Assembly (NCBI GenBank): GCA_914767885.1
Contig: CAJZBQ010000039.1
Coordinates: 372,001 to 436,000, forward strand
Source of the DNA: Blepharisma stoltei
Taxonomy: Eukaryota; Ciliophora; Heterotrichea; Heterotrichida; Blepharismidae
Length of the DNA stretch: 64,000 bases
Direction of reading: 5' to 3'
How positions within the stretch are numbered: position 1 is the first letter of the stretch; each line of letters opens with the position of its first letter. Below the pieces are notes generated by a model. The model did no database searches. It had not been told where the DNA came from and saw nothing but the letters and a program-made list of their open reading frames with translations. Of the stretch, positions 22,201-33,730 are shown in pieces. The position numbers were made by a program, and so were the translations under genes.

Positions 22201-25200
22201 TGCAGAAAGGCATTTACTTGAACAAGGCGTTTTTGGCGCTGAAGTTGACGAAATTCACCCTGGAATCCTTTTCCAAACCTCGAATCACTCCCCCAGTCAG
22301 TTTGTCAGAGAAATTAACGATGAAGGTCCCATCATGCAGCTGATTCGAGATTTTGATAACCCTAACGATGAATTTCTCCAAGTCTTGCTACATCGTAACC
22401 GTCACACAGGTGAAGCCATGCCAATAAGGCCTCCTGAGTACAACAGAACTGACCAAGTTGAAAACACCATCTCAGAGCTGACCACTATTTTTGCTCAAAA
22501 CGCTTTGATTGCACAAGAAGTCTCACAAAAAGAAGCTGAAGAATCTCAGCCAGCCCAACAGCTGAATTTCGATATGGAAGTTGAAGAAGAAAGCCCCGCA
22601 CAAGTGCCACAAGAGAGAGAAGTTGTCGTTGAAAATATTCCACAGGAGCGCAGGCGTGAAGAAGTCCAAATCCAGCTACCTGAAGGGATCGATCCTGCAT
22701 TTTTGGACGCACTCCCTCCTGACATTAGAGAAGAAGTCCTTGCACAATACAGACATGCAGATCCCCAGCCACAAGAAATCGAGCCAAATATTAGTGAAGA
22801 ATTTTTAAATGCCCTGCCACCTGATATAAGAAATGAAGTTATACTTCAGAACCAGCCTCAAATAGGCCAGGCTGCTGAAATGGATAATGCTACGTTTATT
22901 GCCAGCTTGGCACCTGATTTGAGAAGGGAAGTTTTACTGGGAGTGAGTGAAGAGATGATGCTAAGCCTCCCACCTGAGCTTGCAGCTGAAGCAAGGCTTC
23001 TTCAGGACAGAGCAATTCAGCAGAGACACAATTTTATTATTGAAAGGCAAATTCCTCAGCAACGCCATAACCCAATTTCACAAGAAGAAGGCAAAGCTAT
23101 TTCTGATATAGTGGCTGATGAAAAACTATCAAACTCTTTAATACAAGTTGAAGACAACTTTTTGGAGCTTCTGCTAAAAGCACTTTATCTTGTAAGTCCT
23201 ATAAATCGAGATATTTTAGCATTTCTGCTATTAAACCTTTCAGCTCATCAGGTTTCTCGTCAAAAAATTCTAGACGGCCTTGTCTGCATTCTTTTACAGC
23301 TATCCCCTCGTCGTGATTTCCCTCCACGCCAGCTATATGGGTCAGATTCTTTTATGGACAACTTTAACCAAGCCTACGCAATTGTGTCAGGGCGAATTTT
23401 AGACCTGCTTCAATATCTCACCAAAATTAACCCAAAGGTCGCATCAGACCTGACAAGTCAATCCAAACATCGGCTGAGCATTGTAAAGTCCTTCAAAGGA
23501 AACGAAGAAGTCAGAGCTTTCCAAAGCTTAATTAGCCTAATGGACCAAGGGCTATATAGAACAAGTAGCACTCATTTGACACCTCTTATCAATCTGATTG
23601 CAGCTGTTATAGAAAAACAAGAAAATGACATACAAACTTTAGACGAATTTGCAATCAGACAAATTTGCAGCTTACTGAGCTATGAAAGCTTAAATGAAGT
23701 GACTGTAAAAACTGTTGTGGAACTGGTTACAAAGCTAGCGAAAAATGAAAATAATAAGGCCCAGATACAAGAAGCACTCACAAGAGAAATCAGAGTTTTA
23801 GGAGAAGAAATTGCTGAAAGTTTGAGGAGGGTCGAAACTTCGCCAAATGGACAAAGGGAACTGCAGCTGCTAAGGATATACAAAGTTTTGAACAGTGTTT
23901 CAGACAATGTTGAAGGGCTTGAGTATTTGTGGGATCCATTAACAGAAGCTTTAAGTGTGATCACAGAAAGAGACACTAACTTATCAAGCACCACAAGCCC
24001 AACCCTCAGCAAACTCTTGCCGATTATTGAAATCTTTTTCATTTCTCATATAAATTCAGTGCTTGGCGAACGTTTCCAGTCATTTTGTGACAAAAATCGT
24101 AAAGTCCTTAATTTATTAGTCAAGCAAAACCCAAGCCTCTTAAACGATACCTTCAACTCCCTTGTGACCCGTTTCCCATCACTTTTGGATTTTGAAAACA
24201 AACGCAGCTTTTTCCGTTCAGAAATCAGAAAAATGCGCCCAGAGCGAGGCTATGATACGATTAGACTTAATGTGAGAAGAAATGAAGTTTTCATGGATTC
24301 TTTCCATCAGTTGAAAGTTAGGACTCCAGCTGAAATGTATGGAAAACTTCGTGTCCAGTTCTTTGGAGAAGAAGGTGTAGACGCTGGAGGTTTGACTCGA
24401 GAATGGTACGGACTTCTTGCAAGAGAGATGTTTAACCCTAACTACGCTCTTTTCATCCCTTCAGCAAACGGGGTCCTTTTCCAGCCTAACCCACTATCAT
24501 ATGTAAATGCTGAGCATCTGCAATTCTTTAAGTTTGTCGGAAGAATTATTGGAAAAGCCCTGTGTGATGGGTATGCCCTTGATGTCTACTTTACTCGTTC
24601 ATTTTACAAGCATATTCTTGGCCAAGAAGTAAACTATCAAGACATGGAAGACATTGACCCTGAGTTTTATAAAAACCTAAAGTATTTACTAGATATCAGT
24701 TTAACAGAAAACGAGTTCCATGAGTATTATTTTGCCTACGAAGAAGAGGAGTTTGGAAAATTAATCATAAAAGAACTGATTCCAAATGGAGCACAAATCA
24801 GAGTGACTGAAGACAACAAGATGGAGTATATAAAATTGCTATGCAGCATGAAGACGACAAAGAATATAGAAGAACAAATCAATGCATTTTTAGAAGGGTT
24901 TTACGAGATGGTGCCTAAAGAACTCATAGGGATTTTTGACAGCAAAGAGCTGGAACTGCTGATATCAGGATTGCCTGATATAGATTTAGAAGACCTAAGA
25001 GCGAACACCGAATATCATAACTACACAAGAGATTCTCAAGTGATCAGATGGCTATGGGAAGTTTTGTATGAGTTCTCCCAAGAAGAAAGAGCAGAGTTCT
25101 TACAATTCGTGACAGGCTCAAGCAAGGTACCTTTAGAAGGCTTCAAAGCCTTAGCTGGGATGAGCGGGCCTCAGAAATTCCAAATACATAAGAGCTTCAC

Positions 25201-25336
25201 TACAGTTGACAGGCTGCCAACAGCTCACACCTGTATGAACCAATTGGACCTTCCTGAATACACTTCCAAAGACATGGTTTACAGCCGAATCAAGCTTGCA
25301 ATCAGTGAAGGGAAAGAAGGGTTCGGATTCATGTAG
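16273..25336 (+). CDS. HUWE1: HUWE1/TOM1-type HECT E3 ubiquitin ligase, split by two IESs
   Basis: Excision of 16369-16636 and about 21438-21704 gives about 2,842 codons. The N-terminal half is Armadillo-like helical sequence corresponding to DUF908/DUF913 of HUWE1, UPL1 and Tom1. A strongly acidic stretch opens the second half (21780-22160). Three ubiquitin-binding-motif-like repeats follow (FLDALPPDIREEVL, FLNALPPDIRNEVI, LPPELAAEA, about residues 1960-2060). The HECT domain fills the last 350 residues, with the catalytic Cys in AHTCMNQLDLP (near residue 2809) and a terminal GFGFM. The family ubiquitinates unassembled, nuclear and chromatin-linked proteins. The start at 16273 is chosen because MKIGEANGN... 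joins in frame through the first IES; an apparent Met at 16622 lies inside that IES. Confidence 0.9.
16369..16636 (+). mobile_element. IES in the HUWE1-like gene, near the N-terminus (268 bp)
   Basis: An in-frame TAA at the left edge is removed by joining TA 16369-16370 to TA 16637-16638, giving ...SPLFYLFNLKGSQFIEYL.... The two ends carry similar inverted sequences (CTCCCCTCTTTTTTAAATTG and the complement of CAATTTAAAGGGGAGTC) that partly lie in the flanking exon. AT-rich, no ORF. Confidence 0.65.
21438..21704 (+). mobile_element. IES in the HUWE1-like gene (about 255-267 bp)
   Basis: The first exon block ends at TAA 21449-21451 and the next block opens near 21700 in another frame. TA 21438 to TA 21705 restores ...NLLLAPLIFSLLDELELL...; TA 21693 also restores the frame, so the right edge is uncertain by 12 bp. 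Inside, TTTAAGAGCGA and TCGCTCTTAAA form an inverted repeat near the ends. Confidence 0.65.
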
Positions 25337-25375
25337 CTAAATAAGATTCTTAATTTTAAACAAGTTTAAATATGA

Positions 25376-27972
25376 ATGTCCATATTGATGGAATCTGAGT
25401 TTCCAGCAGCTCTTCCTCTTGTACAGAAGAATTATTCACTTGAACCTGATATGATTTTTGGGTGAAAGCCAAAGACTTTAACAAATGGTGGGCCGATTCC
25501 TCTCTATTTCCATTATAACAACTTACCTGTTTTAACTGATATTCAAACGAACACAAAATCAGAAGTTATATACCATGGCTACAGACCAAGGGATACCTTT
25601 GCTATGCATAAATTTTTCACCCAGGCGAAAGGGGCATACCCTTACGATTTTTCTACTCCTATGACATCAGCACTTGAATACTTGTCAAAAAAAATCGCTC
25701 AGAAGCCAGATCCGTCAGGCTGGGCTTTTGAAAGAATGAAGCCAAATTTAGATGAAAAATGCATGGTTTTTGATAGCTTTTTTGAAAGTGGGAATTTGGA
25801 TAAAGTTGTAAGGATAAATGACGAGGAATATGATCTGTACATGAGGACTGATGCAAATACTTATGGAAATTACAAATGGTTTTATTTTTCAGCAGAAAAT
25901 AAGGCACCTGAAAAAAGAAAAACTAATTTTCATGTTCTGAATTTTAAGACAAATTATAATTTGATGACGCAAGGAATGAAGCCGGTTTATAGCAAAGATA
26001 ATAAAAGCTGGCATTATATTACGAGCGATGTCCAATATGGAAACAGCAAGCTTAATAGAGTTTGTAAAAAAGGAAGGTTTTTTATGCTGAGCTTTGATTT
26101 TCATTTTGATAAAGAAGAAAAAGTTTATTTTGCATTAAGCATTCCTTATAGGTATTCTGATTTAATCAATTTTTTGAAAATTATGCCACGCACAGTTACC
26201 CAAGAAACTTTGTGTAAAAGCTTAAGTGGAGTCGATGTACCGCTACTTACTATTACAGATTTAGACACACCTTATAATGAAAAGAAATATATAGTTGTGA
26301 TTGCGAGAGCACACCCAAGCGAAACCGTTGGGTCTTGAATTGTTCAGGGACTGATTGATTATTTGTCTAAAAATGAGAGAGCTCCGAGGAAGCTGAAAAA
26401 AAGATTTATTTTTAAAATTATACCAATGACAAACCCAGATGGTGTGATTATCGGGAATTCAAGGGTAAATTTATCAGGAGATGATCCTAATAGAATCTAT
26501 AGCGAGCCTAATTCCGTTATACATCCAATCACTTGTGCGATTAAAAAACTGATAGAAGGACTCTGCAATTCTCCGCAAGGAGTTTTGGCATTTTTTGATA
26601 TTCACGGGCATTTCAGAAAAAAAGGAAGCTTTATGTATGGCCCACATTTTCCTCTACATTCTGAAAAATATTGCCGAGTCCGAGTATTACCAAAATTAAT
26701 CAGCGAACAAACTCCTATGTTTCGTTATTACTCCTGCAAATTTCGTGCCGAAAAATCAAAAAGACAAGCAGCAAGGCTATTTTTTTCAAGAGAAATGGGC
26801 ATCTCAAATTGCTATACTTTTGAAAATTCCTTATATGGATATCTAGATGAACAAAGAAATACACATATATATACTCTCAAGCATTTAGAAACTTTATCCC
26901 ACCATTTAATAAATGCAATTTATCAATTTCACTTAATGCAAGTCCAAGAAGAGCAAGAGAAAGCTGCAAAGGCTCAGAAAAGAAAAGAGAAAAAGAAAAA
27001 ACTGAAGAAAAAGAAGGAAGATTTAAAAGATTCATTGCTAAGAGCTCACGATAAACTAAGAACTGCCCCAACTGCTATTGAAGTGAAAAGAATCTTTAGG
27101 AACAGAAATGATGCACCTATCCATACAATGAAAGAGCTTATAACTATAATAAAACAAGATAAAAATGAAGACAGTTCATCTGCATCTTCTCAGTCTGAAT
27201 CTGAAGAAAATGCTGAAGAGAATATTGAAGCAAGAAATATCGTGATTTCTGCTATAAAAGAGTTTGATAAACTTGCTGACACAAGGGTCAATATTAGAGA
27301 AATGATCTATAAGTCAACAGGAAATATCTCTCAAAAAGTTGATAATAGAAAATCAAGATCAAAGACTCCTGGCAAAAAAGTGAGATCAAGCTCTCTTTTA
27401 AGGCTTAGTAGTCCACTTATTCCTCATTCGGGCAATGGGCAAGCATATTTTAAATTTTTATTTTTAAATTGATCTATATTTTCTAGTAAATAAATTTATA
27501 GATTTAAGTTAGAAGTTTTGAGTGTAAAAGGCTGCCTTCGGTCAGAAGAAAATCAAAGAATTCAGATGATAATAATTTAGAGAGCTCAATAAGAGTTTGC
27601 ATACCACATATTGATAATTTTGAGAAAAGTGAACAAGTATCAAGATGCCCTGGATCAGACCCTTCATCTCCAACCAGGGAAAGAATTGATTCAAGTTTTG
27701 ACATCAATAAACGAATAAGAACTCCACACTTCGCACAAAGCTATTTTGGAAGGAATCAAAGAATGAGGCATTTAAAGTCAAACAGCAGAGAAGAGCATAA
27801 AAATCAAGTCACAATGATAAATTTGGTTGATATGATAGAAGTTGAAGAGCCTGTTGCAAAAGTACGAAAAAAGCAGATGCCAACTAAAAACGAAAACGTT
27901 GCAAAATACCATAAGTTTGGCCCTTTTCCATCACTAGCACTATTTAATGCAAAAACAGCGCAATATATGTAA
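25376..27972 (+). CDS. Cytosolic carboxypeptidase (M14D, AGBL/CCP family)
   Basis: Starts at ATG 25376, 40 nt after the HECT gene. An N-terminal beta-sandwich typical of CCPs is followed by an M14 peptidase domain. Zinc ligands: HPSE (His about 313, Glu 316) and the His of FDIHGH (about 410). NPDG and NLSGDDPNR motifs and a catalytic Glu in YTFENSLYG (about 483) are present. TGA at about 26336 is Trp. A long Lys/Glu-rich and Ser-rich tail follows. CCPs remove glutamate from tubulin tails, fitting a heavily ciliated cell. The frame is broken once near 27450-27510, after which it continues to TAA 27972. Confidence 0.83.
27451..27509 (+). other. Short frame-breaking segment in the CCP tail
   Basis: Two open frames of the CCP tail meet here. 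TA-to-TA removal of 59 bp (27451-27509) restores the frame. A 23-nt GT...AG removal starting at about 27485 would too. The segment is AT-rich and unique. Either a very short IES or an atypical intron. Confidence 0.35.
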
Positions 27973-28239
27973 TGTATAGCAATTTTTTAATTATATTTTT
28001 CTATTTTAATAAAATATTGGATTTAGAAAGTTTAATAAATTTTATGTCAATTGATAGAGGTAATAATATGCTGATGCTTGAACTTATACTTAAAAGTTTA
28101 AATTTTATCCTATATAATTATATGGAAAAATTAATTATGCTGTGCTGATTGAAATTGGCATCTTTGTATTTTCATATCTAAAAAAATCAGTTTCCTATTT
28201 TCCTTACAGACTGCAATTAAATTCAGTCATAATATTAAT
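27973..28239. other. AT-rich convergent spacer
   Basis: 267 bp between convergent genes; nothing recognisable. Confidence 0.4.
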
Positions 28240-28728
28240 TCAATACATTATATACTCTAATTTTGGCTTTTTCTTGCATGTGTCAATGTGATTTTCAGAC
28301 TGCCTCTTACCTAACTCTAAATTATCCAGGCTTTGTATACAAATTTGTAAATGCTCCTCAAATCGCTTTTTAGGGATATTTTTATTACAAATTTCACAAA
28401 AATCTGTCCTGCTTCCACAAAAGTCTTCATGTCGAATCAGCTCTAGCAAGTCCATAACAGCACCACAAAACATGCACTCTTTGGGCTTAGCCTCGCAATT
28501 TTTCATATGAATCTCAAGTTTAAGCTTATTTATTGATTTTCCGCAATAAGAGCAATTTTCTTTTGAATGAAATTCACTAATGTGCTCTTCTTTTTGCGTT
28601 TTTGGAATGAGCTCATCACAATCTTTGCAGTGGTACAGAAAGCGTTTACAATGGACTTCGTGTAGGACAAAAGCGCTTTCAGGAATTTCTCGATGGCTAT
28701 TTAAAAGATACCAGTGTGGGCATAACAT
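28240..28728 (-). CDS. XAF1/TRAFD1-like zinc-finger protein
   Basis: A 162-residue protein with serial TRAF-type zinc fingers: repeated Cys-x2-Cys...His...His/Cys modules (HCKDCDEL, CSYCGKSI, CMFCGAVM, CEICNKNI), beginning with the HREIPESAFVLHEVHCKR block seen in XAF1 and TRAFD1. No RING or MATH domain is present. Function in ciliates is unknown; the family acts as protein-interaction adaptors. ATG 28728. Confidence 0.72.
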   Translation of the reverse strand: MLCPHWYLLNSHREIPESAFVLHEVHCKRFLYHCKDCDELIPKTQKEEHISEFHSKENCSYCGKSINKLKLEIHMKNCEAKPKECMFCGAVMDLLELIRHEDFCGSRTDFCEICNKNIPKKRFEEHLQICIQSLDNLELGKRQSENHIDTCKKKPKLEYIMY

Positions 28729-28838
28729 GGTGAAAGTTATTTGATATTAATACATTTGGGGATCTTTAATTAAATGAAATAGTTTTCATATTTAACTGGA
28801 TAAAATAACTATAATATTTTCTATAAATTTAAGAATTA

Positions 28839-30602
28839 TTAGAGCCTTATGAAAGAAAGCCTCATTCTCTCCATTGGAAGATTTTGTGTTTGATAGATTT
28901 CTTGCAAGCTTGGCCTATCTCCAAATAAATAATATCTCCCAAGTTTATCTTCAAGGCCTTTTTGCTGATAAGTTTCGAGATTAAGTGAAAACCTATCTAG
29001 CCCTGGCAAAGAGCCAAAAATAGAAGCACCAATTCACGTCAGCAAATTTCTTGGATAAGGGGTTTGATTGATTTGAACGTAGTCTGCAAGTGGCTTTATA
29101 TTAGAAAAATCAGGCTCATTATGAAGTAAATCTAAGAGCTCTTCTTCTAATCTTTCCATAAACCCTATCATCATAGCACATCCTCCAGAAACAATAATGC
29201 TATTAATTAACTGTTTTCTTGTATCAATATCGCAAGTTTGTAGTGATCTCAAAATGCTTGCAGCTATATTTGACGAATCTTGGGAGTATTCTCCAAAAAA
29301 GATGCTTTCAGGTATCATTACATTACATTAAAATTTATAACGCTTAACATCCCTTATGGGGTAGACCGAACCCAGGTCTGCCGCTTACCTTTTGCCGCAT
29401 CGGGCCCACAGGTTGCTGGGCCAACCCACTTTGATCACCAGGGTGCGCCTAGGGCAAACGTCACTGGCTCGACAGCTCATGAGTGAGCTTCTTGCTTGTG
29501 GACATGGGCTGCTTTTCCGAAAATCCAAAAAATGGATTTTCTGGTCAGCTGTCGGCAAAAAGGAAAAACACGTAGCCTGGGACGTAACGCCCAGTTTCAC
29601 GCTAGGGAGTTGCCCGATTGATCCTAAGGACTCTGCTGAGCTTCCCCTTTCCAACTTCCGTGCCTTCCTTCCCCACGAGGAAAAAAACATCCCTGAAAGT
29701 AGACTTGGGCTAAGCTCTGAACACAACCAGAATTGCTTACCTAGCATTGCTGTCCATCTCTGAAATGATAAAACTTTGCCGGATATAATTAAAATATGAG
29801 TTGAGACTGCATGGCCTCCCGGCCATGCCCAGACGAAGACGCCATATTTTAATTATATGCTTTCAGGTATCAGTCTTTGTTTAAAATCAACTGAGATTGC
29901 CCTGTTATGCTTCAGGGGAATGAAATTATAAATTTTATTTGCTGTCGGCCTTTCTTGTAATTCCTTTCTTAATTTTCCATATGGAATTATTGATAGTCTT
30001 GCTACTATATCTTCAACAGTCTCTAATGAAAATCGGTGCCCAGGATTAGACGCTTCCAATATATTTTTATATGAAGATAATAATGCTTTTCCTCCACAGT
30101 CTGCGCTTACGAATGAATTTATAATGGGAATTCCTTCATATATCTACTATAGTAAAATTACAGGCAAAATATCAACTCCAAAGTATCCAGCATCAATTAA
30201 TAAGCCTGTATACGAACCAGTTGTATAAAGAGGCAAAGAATTTGACATGATTATATATAGAATTGGGACCTGTAAATCTTCAAGCAAAATTTTTACCGTA
30301 GCTTCGATTAGACCTCGAGGTGCCATCAAACCTTCACATAGTATTGTAGCTGAGTCTTTGGGGGATTTTTGCACTTTATGCAAGTAAATAATCTGCAAAA
30401 AGTCGCGGAGGATGGGATAATAATCTTCTTTTGAGCTTTCATGGGTTAGCGAAATTAAGGATTCAGGATTTCTAATTATACTGCGAGGGAGTGCTTCTCT
30501 GGAGTAGCCACATTTTGTATATAGAGAGCCGATTTCGATTACAACTGCTTCTTCATCAATTCCTCCTCCTAATCTAGATGACTCAACTCTGGCTGATGAC
30601 AT
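28839..30602 (-). CDS. ACTR10: Actin-related protein 10 (Arp11), dynactin pointed-end subunit
   Basis: Read from ATG 30602 to TAA 28839 with the SINE-like insert (29313-29868 by TA) and a small intron (30144-30161) removed. Diagnostic matches to ACTR10: AVVIEIGSLYTKCGY near the N-terminus, LPIYEGIPIINS across the intron, and DIDTRKQL...IIVSGGCAMM near the C-terminus; TGA at about 29034 is Trp. The divergent actin fold of Arp11 caps the dynactin filament, which activates cytoplasmic dynein. The insert junction reads FKQRLIPESIFFGEYSQ. Confidence 0.85.
29302..29872 (-). mobile_element. SINE-like element E3 in ACTR10 with perfect 16-bp target duplication
   Basis: ATGCTTTCAGGTATCA is present at 29302-29317 and 29857-29872. 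Between are 539 bp homologous to E2, in minus orientation, with a (TGTAA) tail at the left end (as read on the minus strand). The TA within each duplication copy (29313 and 29869) permits TA-to-TA excision of 556 bp, which restores the ACTR10 frame exactly. Open frames inside do not resemble proteins. Confidence 0.88.
30144..30161 (-). other. Micro-intron in ACTR10 (18 nt)
   Basis: On the minus strand, GTAATTTTACTATAGTAG interrupts the codons for ILP|IYEGIP. The usual 15-nt length would leave an in-frame TAG; removing 18 nt gives the conserved LPIYEGIP of ACTR10. Confidence 0.55.
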
Positions 30603-30809
30603 ATTCTGCTTAATTTAACTATAAAGATAAATTATTGTGTTTATCAATTTATAATATATAATTATTAATTTAAAAATTACCTTAAAACTTGCAAGCGATG
30701 AATTTTTTATTTTATCATTGCATAAATTTATAAAAATAGAAAATATTATACCAATTTAATTAAATACTTTGAGTAGTTACTTTTTCTTGCTGCTGAAGTT
30801 TTAAAAAAT

Positions 30810-31415
30810 TTAGATTTCTATGAACTCTTGAATGAGCTGGTCAACCATTGTCTCTTTTTCTTTGACTACATCAAACTGAATTTTTTCATTTTCGTCCTTT
30901 TCGTCAATGAACGAAAAATCAAAATTAGGAGATATATTGGGAAAAATTAATTTTTCTGATGGTTTGAGATTTTCACAATTACTTTTTGCTACTGCGTTAT
31001 TATCAGTTTTAAGCTCTGTATTTATAATAATAGCCTCTGATTCTTTTTTCACAAAGTTTTCTGGTTTTAAGGAAGATTTTTCTTCCTTTGTATTTTCTGT
31101 TTTCTCTTTAATTTTTGCATCATCCGTAATTTCTCCTGCCCTTCGCACATAGCTAACATCTTTTGGGCTGTTAACGGCTGTTTTAATCATTGGAATTTTA
31201 GGTTTCGTGATTTTTGCATTTTGATCAATCTTTTGAAGCTCTTCTCTGGTGTCTTTTTCTGAAACTAGCGAATGGGCTTCAGAATCTGGAGAACTTGTAG
31301 CCTTTATTCCTTTTGAAGGTGGCGCTAGATTAGTTTTTGAAAGAACTTCTTTTTCTTTCACTTTTGAGACTTGATTCTTTATTTCTCTCGGGTATTTAGC
31401 CTCCATGCATCCCAT
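30810..31415 (-). CDS. Hypothetical charged protein with MGC N-terminus
   Basis: 201 residues, Lys/Glu/Ser-rich and probably largely disordered. The N-terminus MGCMEAK matches the pattern for N-myristoylation at Gly2 with palmitoylation at Cys3, suggesting membrane attachment (inference). No domain recognised. Complete ATG-to-TAG frame without inserts. Confidence 0.55.
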   Translation of the reverse strand: MGCMEAKYPREIKNQVSKVKEKEVLSKTNLAPPSKGIKATSSPDSEAHSLVSEKDTREELQKIDQNAKITKPKIPMIKTAVNSPKDVSYVRRAGEITDDAKIKEKTENTKEEKSSLKPENFVKKESEAIIINTELKTDNNAVAKSNCENLKPSEKLIFPNISPNFDFSFIDEKDENEKIQFDVVKEKETMVDQLIQEFIEI

Positions 31416-31431
31416 CTTATTAGTTAATTAG

Positions 31432-33638
31432 TTAAAGTTTTGGCCTTAAATATCTATGAATTCCTGGGAAGACTTTTCCTTTGTTGACTGGGTTCATATA
31501 TTTGCTGGTCCAGACCATGTTTTGATAGATTTTTCCATCCTTTCTTCCAATGACTGAGTTTAAGGTCGTTTCAGAAATTTCGAAAGCTTCAATTAATGCT
31601 AGTGCATTTGGACGAGTTCTATCAAGAGAATCCAATTGAACTTCTTTTAATTGTTCAAATATACTATTAGGCATTCCTAACTCTGCCTTTGTGATTGGAA
31701 AAATTTTTTGCTTGGTCATATTGAGGATTAAAATTTTTTTTATAATTTTTCAATCCGAAAAAAATATAAAATTCCAATGTACAAATAATTGAATAATTTA
31801 ATTCAAAAAAATTATGCTTCAGCATAAGAACTGTTTAAAATTTAATAGAATTAGCTAGAGATTTCATTATATATTTTAGCATTTTTGTATAGAAGTTTTT
31901 ATATACAAAAGCATGCTAACTCGCTTAGGGAGAGTAAGCGAATTAGCTCAGCATGATACTTTGCAAGTTCAGTGGAAGCATAAATAAGCCTGAGGATCTC
32001 TATAGCATTACGGATTAAAAGATTGCTTATTTTAGAGATTCCTTCAATATAATAGAAATGCAAAGATGCATGATAAACTGCTTCTGTAGCTTCAATCCCT
32101 TCCACTTGTAAAAATTCATTTCATATTCTTGGTTTTTTAAAGCCTTTCGCAATCAAGTCTTGTTCTTTTTTAAAGACCGATTGGATTTTCAGCTTTGCAA
32201 TAGCTTCAAAACATATCTGATGATATGTCGAGTCTTTTATATCAGGGCAGACACTGAGATCTGGCATTGGAGTATTTAAAAAGCCAAATACACCTTGAGG
32301 GTTTTGTTTTTTCATCAGTGTTATTAAATACCTTGCTGCTTGCAAAGCAAGAATATTGTTATCGCCATCATAAGTCACAGTTGGCAAATGATTCATATAT
32401 AAACTTGGCAGGCCAGAAAGCATCATATACCCGTGCCCTCCACAACTTCTTCTGCATTCTTCCAAACCTTGCACAGTGAAATGCGACACATAAACTTTAT
32501 ATAGCGAAACTAGAGCGTGGCTTTCTGCTAATAAGGAATCATCACCTTTAAATAATCTTCTTTCACACTCATCATAATGATCTGACACAGGCTTTTTTGC
32601 AAAGACATGCCCATACAGCCTTGCTAGATTTTTGAACAGCTTATGTCTTTGTATTTGGTAGTCCAAAATCATTCTTTCTCTATTAGGATTCTCATGGTCG
32701 GGGAACTGTTCTCTTACAAGTGAATATCTAATAGAAATCGTCAATGCACAAGCATAGCGATACCAGGAGTCGGTAACTATTCCTGCTCTTAAGCTTACCA
32801 AAGTCGCGTATAAGATTTTGATACCATTTGGATCTAAGAGCTCATAGTCTCCTTCAGGGGTGAGTCTTGCAAATCTATTTAGCATTGCATCAAAAGGAAC
32901 TCTATAATAATCAAACTTCAAGAACCCATTATCATTGCCATTGAGTCCAAATTTCGGGCCAATATCTCCTACATCAACACCGTCTAATGGTTTTCTAGTT
33001 TTTGTATCACGTATTTGAACTAAAAATATATGTGGACCATAATCGTTTCCTTTCGCAATAAGTCTTGCAGCCACCAAAGCATGAGTTGCAGTCAGTCCTA
33101 ATCCTCCAATTCACCACTTATAAGAGGTAATTGTGGGGCTATGCATAATAAACTGCTGCGTATTTTCGTCATAAATTGCTTGGGTCTCAATTCCACGGAC
33201 GTTTGAGCCATGTCCTAGCTCGGTTTGTGCATAGCAGCCTGTGATTTCTAAGCTTTCCATTTTTGGCAAAAGTAGCTTCTTTTGTTCTTCATTAGCTTGT
33301 AATGCAAATGAAGGGATGAAAAACTCATATTGAGCCACATGAGCTGTTAATTCAGGGTAAAAACCCATGATAAATCTTCTTTCCCATCTTGTCAGTTTTT
33401 CAGACTCAGAGAATTTCTTCAAAGCTGTACCAAATTGATAAGCACGGATTATATCTTGCTGGCGAGTATCGTGGAATTTTTGAAGGGAATAATTTAGCTC
33501 TGGGATTTTGCTGCATTTGAGATTGAGCTCTATAATACGCTCAAGAGTTAGTTGAGGAACGAGATAGTTTGGGTATAAATATTGAGTCAATTCAGTCGGG
33601 CTAAAAGAAGCCTTTTTTCTCTCCTCTTCTAAACTCAT
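31432..33638 (-). CDS. ACOX: Peroxisomal acyl-CoA oxidase, split by an IES
   Basis: With 31729-31934 removed, 666 codons run from ATG 33638 to TAA 31432, with TGA as Trp at several sites. Seen: the FAD-enzyme signature GCYAQTELGHGSNVRGIET, the middle beta domain (KWWIGGLG), the GGHGYM motif with the conserved Glu in LEECRRSCGGHG, and the C-terminal VIGRKDGKIYQN block. Ends in PKL, a plausible PTS1 variant. Catalyses the first step of peroxisomal fatty-acid beta-oxidation, producing H2O2. An in-frame leader upstream of ATG 33638 is AT-rich and looks untranslated. Confidence 0.9.
31729..31934 (-). mobile_element. Decayed MITE/IES in acyl-CoA oxidase (206 bp)
   Basis: TA 31729-31730 joined to TA 31935-31936 restores ...AELIRLILNMTKQKIF.... 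The right end (CTAACTCGCTTAGGGAGAGTAA) is a worn CTCACGGAGGGGGAGTTA. The core keeps GAATTAGCTAGAGATTTCAT, matching the MITE core GAATTAGCTCTAGATTTCAT. Confidence 0.78.
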
Positions 33639-33730
33639 TTTATTTAGGATTAAATTGATATATATTAAGCTGAGCAATTATTACTAAATAATTAAAGTGC
33701 CTTCTGAGCTGATTTATTGTCTAAAATAAA

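Noticed and set aside
29385-29763. Overlapping ORFs of about 120 codons on both strands inside E3
   Set aside because: GC-rich non-coding repeat sequence; both strands open by composition, no conserved motif, no reverse-transcriptase signature.
11586-33077. Interpreting in-frame TGA codons as pseudogene stops
   Set aside because: TGA occurs at conserved Trp-like positions in almost all genes and the genes are otherwise intact, so it is a sense codon.
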